64,000 nucleotides of DNA, from the NCBI GenBank assembly GCA_947501845.1, contig CANMXP010000010.1, forward strand, positions 62,001 through 126,000, in the 5' to 3' direction. The notes under the pieces are model-generated. The model worked only from the letters and a program-made list of their open reading frames with translations. It was not told the DNA's origin and ran no database searches. This stretch comes from an uncultured Flavobacteriaceae bacterium. GTDB taxonomy: Bacteria; Bacteroidota; Bacteroidia; Flavobacteriales; Flavobacteriaceae. The translations under genes were made by a program, and so were the position numbers. How positions within the stretch are numbered: the first letter of the stretch is position 1; every line of letters starts with the position of its first letter. Below, piece by piece: positions 1 to 9,343 of this stretch.

Positions 1-243
1 AGGTTGTGGTAAGTTAAATTCTATATCGCTTGGCTTAAGCTTTGCATAGTCCTTAGTAGCTCGATAAACCATTTCTAAACGTTGATAATTGTCCAGTAAA
101 GTTCTTTTCTTCTTAAATGGGCTATGAGGCGTTACTACAAACCAAACCTGATCTAAATCACTATTTTCTGCTAAATGATTAGCAATCACTAAATGCCCAA
201 TATGAATAGGGTTAAAAGAACCAAAATACAAGCCAACTTTCAT
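1..243 (-). CDS. nadD: Nicotinate-nucleotide adenylyltransferase NadD (partial, 3' end outside window)
   Basis: The 81 visible N-terminal residues start with ATG at 243 and contain [11 protein letters not shown], the nucleotidyltransferase GxFxPxHxxH signature for ATP binding, followed by a [11 protein letters not shown] segment typical of NadD. The enzyme adenylylates nicotinate mononucleotide in the cytoplasmic NAD biosynthesis route. It is the last visible gene of a minus-strand yicC-gmk-nadD run, 10 bp behind gmk, so co-transcription is likely. The C-terminal part lies beyond the window edge, so completeness cannot be judged. Confidence 0.93.
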   Translation of the reverse strand, partial: MKVGLYFGSFNPIHIGHLVIANHLAENSDLDQVWFVVTPHSPFKKKRTLLDNYQRLEMVYRATKDYAKLKPSDIEFNLPQP

Positions 244-253
244 TCTAATACTT

Positions 254-847
254 TTAAGAGTTTAGAAAATCACTAACCAGTTTATGTGCATTTTCAAGAG
301 CTTTATCTAAATCGTCATTGACAACAATAACATCAAATAAAGGTGCTGTTGCTAATTCTGCTGAAGCTTTTGCAACACGCATATTTATCTTGTCTTCACT
401 TTCTGTTTTGCGTTTTTTTAGTCTAATTTTTAATTCGTCTATACTTGGTGGTTTTACAAAAACAGCTAGAGTTTGCTCTGGAAATTTTCGTTTTATGCGT
501 AAACCTCCAGATACATCAATATCAAAAATAACATGTTTACCCAAGGCCCAAATACGTTCTACTTCTGTTTTTAAAGTACCATAAAAATTATCGCGGTATA
601 CTTCTTCCCATTCTAAAAATTCATCATTTTTAATTTTGGACTTAAACGCTTTTGCCGATAAAAAATAATAATCTTTTGCATCTATTTCTTCGCCTCGTTT
701 CTCCCTAGAGGTTGCCGATATAGAAAATTCCAAATTCAAGTCTTCAATACCTAATAGATGTTTTACAATAGTTGTTTTTCCAGAACCAGAAGGTGCAGAA
801 AACACGATGAGTTTACCGTTATTTATATTGTTGTTTTGAGTAATCAA
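254..847 (-). CDS. gmk: Guanylate kinase
   Basis: A 197-residue protein, normal length for Gmk, which phosphorylates GMP to GDP with ATP. The P-loop [10 protein letters not shown] lies at residues 17-26, and the GMP-binding region follows with TSREKRGEE and the DYYF segment. The only possible start is TTG at 845-847: an in-frame stop lies two codons upstream, and no ATG occurs before the P-loop. The gene follows yicC in the same direction, with a short repeat-bearing gap between them, and precedes nadD. Confidence 0.95.
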   Translation of the reverse strand: MITQNNNINNGKLIVFSAPSGSGKTTIVKHLLGIEDLNLEFSISATSREKRGEEIDAKDYYFLSAKAFKSKIKNDEFLEWEEVYRDNFYGTLKTEVERIWALGKHVIFDIDVSGGLRIKRKFPEQTLAVFVKPPSIDELKIRLKKRKTESEDKINMRVAKASAELATAPLFDVIVVNDDLDKALENAHKLVSDFLNS

Positions 848-881
848 TAGTTAGAATTATTTTATAATTGATATTTAATCG

Positions 882-930
882 CACTTCGGCTTTAGTTTAT
901 CTTGAGCGCAATCGAAAGGCTCAGTGTCAT
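882..930. repeat. Flavobacterial-type intergenic repeat fragment (GAGCGCAATCGAA core)
   Basis: The gap between yicC and gmk carries the 13-base core GAGCGCAATCGAA at 904-916. A one-mismatch copy occurs at 43842-43854 and an inverted relative at 43884-43896. A shared sequence in unrelated gaps of one window indicates a dispersed non-coding repeat. No pairing arm is seen here, so this copy looks solitary. Its function is unknown. Confidence 0.5.
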
Positions 931-950
931 ATGTTCGTAAAAAACAGTAA

Positions 951-1808
951 TTAAAGCACGTTTAATAATTGTTCTTTAATTTTTTCTAGCTCGTCCTTCA
1001 TTTGAACCACTAATTGCTGCATGGGGGCATAATTACTTTTAGAACCAATGGTATTTATTTCTCTACCCATTTCCTGACTAATAAACCCAAGTTTTTTACC
1101 GTTGGAATCTTTAGAGTTTATACATTCTGTAAAGTAATCCAAATGGTTTTTTAAACGCACTTTTTCTTCGGTAATATCAAACTTTTCAATATAATAAACC
1201 AACTCTTGCTCAAAACGATTTTCATCATATTTCTCTTTTAAATCCTCAACTCCTTTAAGCAAACGCTCACGTACGCCTTCAACACGTTCGGGATCCATAG
1301 CTATAACTTTCTCAAGTATATTCTCAATGGTAATAACCCGTTTGTTAAAATCCTGTTCAAGTACTTTTCCTTCATCTAACCTATGATTAATCAAGTCATC
1401 TACAGCTGTATTAATTTGTGCCTCGATAGCTTTCCACTCATCATCATCAATTTCTTCACGCACTGTATTTAATGCATCTGGAAAACGAACTGCCATTTTA
1501 AGAAGCTCAATAGAATCACCATCAACAACATGTTTTAACTGCTCTATATATTGTTTAACAACTGGTGTGTTTATTTGTGTAGAAGTGTCTTCTGCTGTAG
1601 CTTCAATATAAATAGAGAAATCTACTTTCCCTCGTTCAAGCTTTGAAGCAAGAAGTTTTCGAATGGATAGTTCTTTTTCTCTATAAATTGAGGGCATCCT
1701 CGCATTTAAATCTAAATTTTTACTGTTAAGAGACTTAAGCTCTATGGTTATTTTTTTTGTGGGTAATTGCAATACAGATTTTCCATAACCTGTCATTGAA
1801 TATATCAT
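951..1808 (-). CDS. yicC: YicC family protein (stress-linked endoribonuclease family)
   Basis: A 285-residue protein with the hallmark N-terminus MTGYGKS (residues 5-11) and the family C-terminus containing GFISQEMGREINTIGSKS (about 242-259). These mark the YicC N-terminal and DUF1732 domains. Members are soluble cytoplasmic proteins, and E. coli YicC is reported to be an endoribonuclease. Length and both ends are complete. It heads the minus-strand yicC-gmk-nadD run and has a good Bacteroidota-type promoter just upstream. Confidence 0.92.
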   Translation of the reverse strand: MIYSMTGYGKSVLQLPTKKITIELKSLNSKNLDLNARMPSIYREKELSIRKLLASKLERGKVDFSIYIEATAEDTSTQINTPVVKQYIEQLKHVVDGDSIELLKMAVRFPDALNTVREEIDDDEWKAIEAQINTAVDDLINHRLDEGKVLEQDFNKRVITIENILEKVIAMDPERVEGVRERLLKGVEDLKEKYDENRFEQELVYYIEKFDITEEKVRLKNHLDYFTECINSKDSNGKKLGFISQEMGREINTIGSKSNYAPMQQLVVQMKDELEKIKEQLLNVL

Positions 1809-1828
1809 AACGCTTGTATTAAGTTTTG

Positions 1829-1859
1829 CAAAGGTAATTAAAACCTAAGGGATAGAAAA
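1829..1859 (-). promoter_or_regulatory. Bacteroidota-type promoter for yicC-gmk-nadD
   Basis: On the minus strand a TTTTC box (1855-1859) is followed after 18 bases by TACCTTTG (1829-1836). This fits the Bacteroidota primary sigma pattern of a -33 TTTG-like box and a -7 TAnnTTTG box. The yicC ATG lies about 20 bases downstream. The -7 box is perfect and the -33 box is approximate. Confidence 0.5.
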
Positions 1860-1991
1860 CAGATTAGTTTCTATATACTTTCTAATAATTTTAATGAACA
1901 AATAATGTACATGTAGGTATTAGCCTTTTAACTTCAATCTATTTTAATTATCTTAATAGCAAAAAGTTCTAATCCTAAAATTATTGCGTAA

Positions 1992-4900
1992 TTGTATTCA
2001 AAAATTCTTACATTTTTAGCTATAACTGCTACTTTTTTTACATCTGAAGCTTTATATTCTCAATCCTTTGAAAGAATAGAATCTCTAGTTGGTTTGGGTA
2101 GTTTAGAACAAAATAATGGTGTTGCTGTGGCAGATTATGATGGTGATAACGACCTAGATATTTTTGTAGTTGCCAAATTAAGAGACTCAGAATTTCAATT
2201 ATTTTCTAAAAGCAAGTTGTACAGAAATAATAGTAATGGAACATTTACTGATGTTACTGAAGAATCGGGACTAGTAAACCTACTATTAGAAGATGAAACC
2301 AATTTAATAGGTTCAGATTCTGACGGATTTAAAAATGGAGTATCTTGGGGTGATTATGATAATGATGGCTTTCCAGATATATTTTTCACGCACAGAACAA
2401 AAGTCCAATTATTTCATAACAACGGAGATGGTACATTTACTAATGTAACAGACGCCGCTAATATTACTGGTATAAATAATTGTAACAATACCAGTGCTAC
2501 TTGGTTTGATGCTAATAATGATGGCTTTTTAGATATCTATGTATCAGATTGGATTGCTTGTGAAAACAATAACTTTTACATTAATAATGGAGACGGTACC
2601 TTTACTAATACTCTAAATAATTATTTTGAATCCGCTAGAAAGTACTCATATACAAGTATACCTTTTGATTTTAATAATGATGGTTGGATGGATTTATTCT
2701 TAACCCAAGACTTTAGTAATCATAATGATGTATTTATTAATCAAAATGGAACTGGTTTTATTGAACAATCGGAATCTTATGGACTAGATTATGTGGGTAA
2801 TGATATGGGTATTGCAATAGGCGATTATAATAATGATGGCTTCTTTGATTTATTTACAACTGGAATTAATGCAAACCCTTTATTCACAAATAACGGAGAC
2901 AATACATTTACAAATGATGCTGCAATAAATAATGTAGATAATGCAGGTTGGGCATGGGGAACCATCTTTGCAGATTTTGATTTAGATGGAGATGAAGATT
3001 TATTTGTTACTAATGGGTTTAAAGAAAATGTTCCTATTCAAGAACGAAACTTTTATTTTGAAAACTTGCATGCTCAAGATGAAAACACATTTAGAGATAT
3101 AACAGTACCTATAGGGTTTATAGACGAAGCTACTAGTGTTACCCCAGTAGCTTTTGATTATGACAACGATGGTGATTTAGATCTATATATCACCAATAGT
3201 GATAAAGCGTCTCATTTTTATGAAAATAAATTAATTAACGTTGAAGAACAAAACTCATTAAATTGGTTTAAAGTAGCATTACGTGGTACAACCTCCAATA
3301 GAAACGCTATTGGAACAATAGTCTCTGTAACTACTAATTCGGGAACTATTCATCGTTATAACGCAGCAATAACACATTTTTCTCAAAGCTTAAAACCACT
3401 ACATTTTGGACTTGCTGATGCTACAGAAATAACTCTAATAGATATAAAATGGCCATCTGGTATACAAGAATCATATAACAATTTTAGTTCAAATCAATCT
3501 ATTCTTTTTATTGAAGGCAATGGATTCGAAACATATAATATTCCGGAAGTTATAAAAATTACTGGCTGTACAGATCCTAAATCTTGTAACTATAACCCCA
3601 TAGCAACCATATCAGATGGTTCTTGTACTTATTTAGATGCAAGTGAGATAAGTGGTAATGCTAGCCCTAGCTTTTTAAGCACAGAAACATACACTTATTC
3701 CTCAAATAACTTAAACAGTAGTTTCTCTTGGAGTGTTGAAGGCGGAGAGGTCATTAATGGATATGACTCTAATACTATAACCGTAAAATGGGGTGTAACA
3801 GAAAAAGGTTTCTTAACCGTTGAAGAGTCTAGCAACCTCTGTAGTAGTGAAAAAATTGAACTAGAAGTTAATTTAAGCACTGATAATATTTCTGAAAATC
3901 ATTCTGTCGCCAGATTATGGAACGAAGCCCTTTTAAATGCAATTAGAGGAGATTTTGCAAGACCAACTGTTCATGCCAGAAACCTGTTCCATACTAGCAT
4001 AGCAATGTATGATTCTTGGTCAATTTACGATGATGAAGCAAGAACATATCTTATAGGAAACACAGTTGATGGTTTTAAAAGCACTTTCAATGGTTTTACA
4101 CCAAGTGAAGACATTGATGTATCTAGATCAAAAACAATAAGCTATGCCGCATACAGGCTATTAACACATAGATTTCAAAACTCACCAAGCTCTGTAACTA
4201 CATTAAGCCTATTTGATCATTTAATGGAACAACTTGGATATGACACAAGTTTTATTTCTTTAGATTATTCCGAAGGAAATGCAGCTGCCTTGGGTAATTA
4301 TATTGCGCAAACAATTATTAACTTTGGTAACCAAGATGACTCTAGAGAACAATTTGAATATAATAATGCGCATTATATCCCAACAAACCTTCCATTATTC
4401 CCAGAAAACTCAGGAAATTCAACACTTACAGATCCTAACCGTTGGCAGCCATTAAGTCTTAATGAATTTATAGATCAGAGTGGCAACCTTGTTTCTAATA
4501 ATACTCCAGAGTTTCTAAGCCCTGAATGGGGAGAAGTTTCATCCTTTGCGTTAAATAATGAATTTAGATCTAACTTTTCAAGAGACAACAACGACTATTT
4601 TGTTTATCATGATCCAGGTGCGCCTCCGTATTTAAATTTAAACTCTAATGATTCTCAAAGTGAAGCCTATAAATGGGGCTTTTCTATGGTGTCTGTTTGG
4701 GGGGCTCATCTCGATCCTTCAGATAATGTTTTATGGGATATCTCTCCAAAATCTATAGGTAATGCCAATATTTCAAACTTCCCAACAAACTATTCAGATT
4801 ACCCCAATTTTTATAAGTATTTAGAAGGTGGTGATATTGGTGAAGGACACGCTATAAACCCTTTTACTAACGCCCCTTATGAAACTCAAATGGTTCCAAG

Positions 4901-6014
4901 AGGAGATTATGCTAGAGTTCTTGCAGAGTTTTGGGCAGATGGCCCAGATTCTGAAACACCTCCAGGGCATTGGTTTACACTATTAAATTATGTAAGTGAT
5001 CATCCTGAATTAGAGAAAAAACTAAATGGTACAGACGAAGTTCTTCCGTCTTTAGAATGGGACGTAAAATCATATTTCTTAATGGGAGGCACCATGCATG
5101 ATGCAGCCATTTCTGCTTGGAGTATAAAAGGTTGGTATGATTATATTAGACCCATATCTGCCATTCGCTATATGGCTTCTTTAGGTCAAAGTACAGATAC
5201 TTCAAAAGACAACTACAATATAGCTGGTATACCTTTACAAGAAGGTTACATTGAAACCGTAGAAATGGGTGATCCTCTCGCTGGTAGGCAAGATGAGCAC
5301 GTTGGAAAAATTAAATTATATACATGGAGAGGGCATGATTACATAGGCGATACCGAAACAGACTTAGCTGAAGTTGGATGGATTTTAGCAGAAAACTGGT
5401 GGCCTTACCAAAGACCTAGTTTTGTTACACCTCCTTTTGCAGGTTTTGTTTCAGGGCACTCTACATACTCAAGGGCTGCTGCAGAATTAATGACCCTCTT
5501 AACTGGTAGTGAATATTTCCCTGGAGGATATGGAGAATTTATTGCTAGAAAAAATGAATTTTTAGTGTTTGAAGAAGGCCCTAGCGTAGATGTAAAATTA
5601 CAATGGGCTACCTATAGAGATGCTTCAGATCAATGTAGTTTATCAAGAATTTGGGGAGGGATACATCCTCCTGCCGATGACATACCAGGAAGGTTGATAG
5701 GAGAAAAGATAGGAATAGATGCATTTGATTTTGGTATAAAATATTTCAGCGGAAAAAGTACAAACGATCCAACGCAGGATAACCTAATTTATCCTAACCC
5801 TATAAATGATGACCTATTAATATTTGTAACAAACACTCGAAATACAGATGAGTTTCAACTTTCAGATTTAAAAGGAAGTGTTATTTCTACTAATCTAACT
5901 AAATATTTTACTGACTTTAACGGTGTTACCGAAGTACGGTTACCAAAAAATTTGGTATCTGGAATCTATATTTTAAAAATAAATGATAGAGCAAAACGTA
6001 TTGTTAAGCTTTGA
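1992..6014 (+). CDS. Secreted FG-GAP/ASPIC-UnbV protein fused to vanadium-dependent haloperoxidase-like domain, with type IX sorting domain
   Basis: A 1340-residue protein starting at TTG 1992; a stop codon directly precedes it, and the next residues form a signal peptide ending near ALYSQ. Seven DxDxDG-type calcium loops (near residues 48, 121, 173, 226, 278, 329 and 389) form an FG-GAP/VCBS propeller. An ASPIC-UnbV segment follows at about 425-510, then a GCTDP...DGSC cysteine linker (525-546) and an Ig-like stretch. The region from about 640 to 1245 resembles vanadium haloperoxidases of the PAP2 fold: RP at 1141-1142, SGH at 1154-1156, and SRxxxGxHxxxD at 1218-1229. The position of the usual vanadate-binding lysine, seven residues before the arginine, is Glu1134. 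The C-terminus (YPNP near 1265, ending in KRIVKL) is a type IX secretion sorting domain. It probably acts outside the cell or on its surface; halide oxidation is inferred, not shown. Confidence 0.85.
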   Translation: MYSKILTFLAITATFFTSEALYSQSFERIESLVGLGSLEQNNGVAVADYDGDNDLDIFVVAKLRDSEFQLFSKSKLYRNNSNGTFTDVTEESGLVNLLLEDETNLIGSDSDGFKNGVSWGDYDNDGFPDIFFTHRTKVQLFHNNGDGTFTNVTDAANITGINNCNNTSATWFDANNDGFLDIYVSDWIACENNNFYINNGDGTFTNTLNNYFESARKYSYTSIPFDFNNDGWMDLFLTQDFSNHNDVFINQNGTGFIEQSESYGLDYVGNDMGIAIGDYNNDGFFDLFTTGINANPLFTNNGDNTFTNDAAINNVDNAGWAWGTIFADFDLDGDEDLFVTNGFKENVPIQERNFYFENLHAQDENTFRDITVPIGFIDEATSVTPVAFDYDNDGDLDLYITNSDKASHFYENKLINVEEQNSLNWFKVALRGTTSNRNAIGTIVSVTTNSGTIHRYNAAITHFSQSLKPLHFGLADATEITLIDIKWPSGIQESYNNFSSNQSILFIEGNGFETYNIPEVIKITGCTDPKSCNYNPIATISDGSCTYLDASEISGNASPSFLSTETYTYSSNNLNSSFSWSVEGGEVINGYDSNTITVKWGVTEKGFLTVEESSNLCSSEKIELEVNLSTDNISENHSVARLWNEALLNAIRGDFARPTVHARNLFHTSIAMYDSWSIYDDEARTYLIGNTVDGFKSTFNGFTPSEDIDVSRSKTISYAAYRLLTHRFQNSPSSVTTLSLFDHLMEQLGYDTSFISLDYSEGNAAALGNYIAQTIINFGNQDDSREQFEYNNAHYIPTNLPLFPENSGNSTLTDPNRWQPLSLNEFIDQSGNLVSNNTPEFLSPEWGEVSSFALNNEFRSNFSRDNNDYFVYHDPGAPPYLNLNSNDSQSEAYKWGFSMVSVWGAHLDPSDNVLWDISPKSIGNANISNFPTNYSDYPNFYKYLEGGDIGEGHAINPFTNAPYETQMVPRGDYARVLAEFWADGPDSETPPGHWFTLLNYVSDHPELEKKLNGTDEVLPSLEWDVKSYFLMGGTMHDAAISAWSIKGWYDYIRPISAIRYMASLGQSTDTSKDNYNIAGIPLQEGYIETVEMGDPLAGRQDEHVGKIKLYTWRGHDYIGDTETDLAEVGWILAENWWPYQRPSFVTPPFAGFVSGHSTYSRAAAELMTLLTGSEYFPGGYGEFIARKNEFLVFEEGPSVDVKLQWATYRDASDQCSLSRIWGGIHPPADDIPGRLIGEKIGIDAFDFGIKYFSGKSTNDPTQDNLIYPNPINDDLLIFVTNTRNTDEFQLSDLKGSVISTNLTKYFTDFNGVTEVRLPKNLVSGIYILKINDRAKRIVKL

Positions 6015-6371
6015 TTAATTCACAAAAAAAACAAAAGGGTATAACATATTTTTATAGGCTTTTACTCCAAAAAAATTAACTACATGCAAATTACTCTTTC
6101 ACTAACTTTAAATTTGTAGTACACATGTGTTAATTTTCTATATTTACTCATCTTAAAAAAGTTTTAGATGGTAAACCTAAAAAATGGCATAGCTTTTAAA
6201 ACATGACCAAGTCTTTTCTCTTATTAATTATTGAAGGCCATCAACTTATCACTGATAGTTATAAAAAGGCTCTTACACTCCTGTAAAAGCTTTTGTCTCT
6301 TTTTTATCTTTTTATTAGTACGCCACTAAACGCAGTTTATCGGGAGCTTAAATAAACTGTTACAATGTATT
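6015..6371. other. Intergenic region between convergent genes
   Basis: This 357-bp gap separates the plus-strand haloperoxidase-like gene from the minus-strand S41 peptidase. No convincing coding region was found on either strand. The only structure seen is the hairpin listed separately at 6263-6310. The rest is AT-rich sequence without recognisable repeats. Confidence 0.6.
6263..6310 (+). terminator. Probable hairpin terminator
   Basis: AAAAGGCTCTTACA and TGTAAAAGCTTTT form an imperfect stem around a short loop, followed on the plus strand by a T-rich run (TCTCTTTTTTATCTTTTT). It lies about 250 bp after the plus-strand gene that ends at 6014. The stem is nearly symmetric, so it could also serve the minus-strand operon that ends at 6372. 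Confidence 0.45.
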
Positions 6372-7856
6372 CTATTCATTTATTTTTTTGATCATATTCA
6401 ATGTAAACTCCATTTCTAAATCTTTGCCCGTTAGTTTGTCTACTATGGATGGTTTTACACAATAATCAGGGATGACCCCATGATTGGTTCTTTTATGTTT
6501 AACATTCAATTTAAATAACTCCATTGGAATTCGTATTCTAATTTTAGAGTTCGGGAGTGTAAGTATTACAGTAGTACCGCTTACATTTTGGTTTGTATTA
6601 CCTCCTACCTCTTCACCAATAAATATCGCCCGATCTGCATTTTTAAGAAACGACGTGAATTCGCCTGTTGCAGAAAAAGAGAGACCGTTGGTTAAAACAT
6701 ATACTTTTTCTCTATAAACCGACTTTGAAGGTCTAACTTCTTTCATTCCTGGTATACCTTTAATCCTATAAACATCCCCGTTTTTTTTTAGTCTAAATAG
6801 CGGGCGCAAAAAATTCATTACAAATTTACTTTCATCATATAGCTCTATATCTGGTACCTTATTGGTAACCGTATACATATCTTGATAGAATGTAAACGGT
6901 TTATCTAACAAATGTGAAAGCAATTCTATAGTGGGCATTTCATCACCACCTCCATTGTATCTAAGATCAATAATAAGATGCTTAATGTTTGCCTCTTCAA
7001 TTTTCTTAAATGCCTTATTGAAAAACTTTTTAAAGTTCTGATTAACTCTTCGTGCATAATAAATGGAAAACGTTTTAATTTCCATTATGGCAATATCATT
7101 ATCTATTTTTAGCTTTAAAACGGGTTCGTTTGTTTCTCCCCACCATTTGCCATTATCTTGATATCTATTTAATTTATTTACATGAATTTCTTTTAATGTT
7201 AGCCCTTTAACAGCAATATCTATGAGTTCACCATTGGGAGCAATAAACGCCACTTGGTACGTAGGAGATACTCCTTTTAATTTGCAATATAGTTTAGTGA
7301 ATTGCAATGTGGCAACCATTTCTGGAAACGTATTGTTGTCTCCATCTCTAGAGGATTTCTTTGTCAATTCTTTAAAGACAGCTGATGCATCTTCTCCATT
7401 AATGGATTTAATGACACTTCCTTCTTTTATGAAGTTATTTCTAGAATTATTTTTGAGCACATAGAGGGAGTCATTTTTAAAATAGACATCAAACGGAAAT
7501 AAAGTAAAAGAACTGTTTGTGGCTTTTTCATAGGCTGAATGAGGCATGATATTAGTGTGCCCATTTTTTATATACTGTAAAAGAGAAATTGCTTTTCTGT
7601 AAAACTCAACGGATGAAATAGGCTGATTTATTGATGCTTCAATTTGATTAAAAACCTCATCCATTTTTGCCTTGCTTGTATACGTATACAACCCAGCTTG
7701 AACTGTTTCTAAATGACGTTTCAAAATTTGAAGGTCTTCCTTTAATTCATTTACTGTATGCGTTTTAAAGAGGTCGCTATCGGCTTGTTGGATTTGAGAA
7801 AACGAATTTTCAGCTAATACCAGCAATAAGCAAAAGATGCTCAGTATCTTTTTCAT
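6372..7856 (-). CDS. Secreted S41-family peptidase (C-terminal processing peptidase-like)
   Basis: A 494-residue protein with a signal peptide (about residues 1-20, ending SFSQ). The S41 core shows LIIDLRYNGGG at 294-304 and TNGLSFSATGEF at 389-400, where Ser395 is the likely nucleophile, followed by GEEVGGNTNQ near 414-423. S41 enzymes cleave peptides from C-terminal ends or degrade periplasmic proteins. No clear PDZ domain was recognised, although SVIKSINGEDA near 147-157 resembles the PDZ substrate-groove strand. It is the last gene of the permease operon, 47 bp behind the TolC-like gene, so a role in processing a peptide substrate or envelope component of that system is possible but unproven. 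Confidence 0.82.
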   Translation of the reverse strand: MKKILSIFCLLLVLAENSFSQIQQADSDLFKTHTVNELKEDLQILKRHLETVQAGLYTYTSKAKMDEVFNQIEASINQPISSVEFYRKAISLLQYIKNGHTNIMPHSAYEKATNSSFTLFPFDVYFKNDSLYVLKNNSRNNFIKEGSVIKSINGEDASAVFKELTKKSSRDGDNNTFPEMVATLQFTKLYCKLKGVSPTYQVAFIAPNGELIDIAVKGLTLKEIHVNKLNRYQDNGKWWGETNEPVLKLKIDNDIAIMEIKTFSIYYARRVNQNFKKFFNKAFKKIEEANIKHLIIDLRYNGGGDEMPTIELLSHLLDKPFTFYQDMYTVTNKVPDIELYDESKFVMNFLRPLFRLKKNGDVYRIKGIPGMKEVRPSKSVYREKVYVLTNGLSFSATGEFTSFLKNADRAIFIGEEVGGNTNQNVSGTTVILTLPNSKIRIRIPMELFKLNVKHKRTNHGVIPDYCVKPSIVDKLTGKDLEMEFTLNMIKKINE

Positions 7857-7903
7857 AATTTATAAAAATAAATGGTTAATATGGGGGACTGCAGTACACG
7901 AAA

Positions 7904-9328
7904 TCAATAAATCCCTCTATAAAAATCTAAAACTTTAACACGCAATAAATATTCGTATTTCGCCCTACTTAAATTAAGTCTGGCATCATCCATATTGTTT
8001 TTGCTAACAATATAGTTTACTATATTAGACACTCCATTGTTAAATCTTACTTCGTTAATACGGTAAGATTCTTCAAATACGGCTAATTGGTCTAACAAAA
8101 CATGATATTTGTTAAAAGCGGCTTCCATATTGTTATGTGCCTGTTCGATGGATTGTTTAAAAAGTAATTTTGTGTTTTGAAGTTCTAATTCGGTTTGCTC
8201 CAATTGAATTTTTTGGAGTTTTACATTGTTTCTAGCTCGGAACCCATTAAATAATGGCATCTGAACAGATACCCCTATAACCGTATTTAAGTTATTGTCG
8301 AACTGATCCATATAGTCTATTTTTTCACCTTCAAATTCTGCTTTATTTTGAAGCACTGGATAATCTTGATTATTAATAGTAACAAAATCACCCGTTTCTA
8401 TAATACTAGAGCCCGTTTCTGTAAACGTCTCTGCTAAACTCGAATAATTCGTATTTAACTGTCCGAAAATTGACACCTCAGGCAAATAGTTTGCTCTAGC
8501 TACTTTTATACCCTTATTAGCTGCATCAATTCTTAACTGCCTTGACTTGAAAGTTGCTAAATTTTGTAGCGCATCATGATAGACATCGCTTGCAGAAAGC
8601 TGATATTTTTCAGAATTGATTAAGCCAGATATATTATCGAATTGCTTTTCCGATTGATCTTCTAAGTTTAATAATCTGGTAAAATCCAATACGGCCGATT
8701 TAAAATTATTTTCGGCATCAATAATAGCTATCTGGTCTAGAGCATACTGCCCTTTCATATCTGTATAGTTGGCAGGATTCCCAACACCCTCATTGTAATT
8801 TGTTTCCAATCGCTTCAATTGAGCTTCTGTGGTTTTCAATCTAGCTTTTGAAAGTGCTACCCTATCTCTGCTATTTAATATTTGGATATATCCAATCGTT
8901 ACATCTAAAATTAAATTTTGTTTAGCTTCTTCCTCTTCCATTTCAGCAGCCTTCATATTAAACTTACTTTGTTTAATACTATTTAAAACTCTAAAACCAT
9001 TAAAAACCGTGAATCGCAAGTTCATCCCAAAGTTAGAAAACGTTAGCTCTCTATTAATATAACTATTGGTAAAAGGGTCTATACTACGCCCATCATTAAC
9101 ACCCAAATTATAATTTGCGTTTAGATTGGGTAACAATTCATTTACAGATCGTTTATAGTCTATTTTTGATGACCGCTTTCTTAATTCGGCACTTTTTAAA
9201 TCTAAATTATTCTCAATAGCTATAGAGATGCATGCTTCTAGGGTAAAACTTGATGGTATATTATCTTGACTAAACCCTAAACTTGAACACAGTCCCCAAA
9301 CACTTAATATTATTATTCTTTTAATCAT
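7904..9328 (-). CDS. TolC family outer-membrane efflux channel protein
   Basis: A 474-residue protein with a signal peptide (ending GFSQ near residue 20) and two repeats of long amphipathic helices plus short strand segments, as in the OEP/TolC fold. Typical marks are the N-terminal SFTLEACISIAIENNLDLKS (about 27-46), the GVNDGRS segment after the first helices, and the second-half VSVQMPLFNGFRARN. The protein would form the trimeric exit duct in the outer membrane. It lies 15 bp behind an ATPase gene and is the only outer-membrane channel gene in the permease operon, so all the permeases would have to share it if they form tripartite pumps. Confidence 0.92.
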   Translation of the reverse strand: MIKRIIILSVWGLCSSLGFSQDNIPSSFTLEACISIAIENNLDLKSAELRKRSSKIDYKRSVNELLPNLNANYNLGVNDGRSIDPFTNSYINRELTFSNFGMNLRFTVFNGFRVLNSIKQSKFNMKAAEMEEEEAKQNLILDVTIGYIQILNSRDRVALSKARLKTTEAQLKRLETNYNEGVGNPANYTDMKGQYALDQIAIIDAENNFKSAVLDFTRLLNLEDQSEKQFDNISGLINSEKYQLSASDVYHDALQNLATFKSRQLRIDAANKGIKVARANYLPEVSIFGQLNTNYSSLAETFTETGSSIIETGDFVTINNQDYPVLQNKAEFEGEKIDYMDQFDNNLNTVIGVSVQMPLFNGFRARNNVKLQKIQLEQTELELQNTKLLFKQSIEQAHNNMEAAFNKYHVLLDQLAVFEESYRINEVRFNNGVSNIVNYIVSKNNMDDARLNLSRAKYEYLLRVKVLDFYRGIY

Positions 9329-9343
9329 AACTATGTTTCAAAA

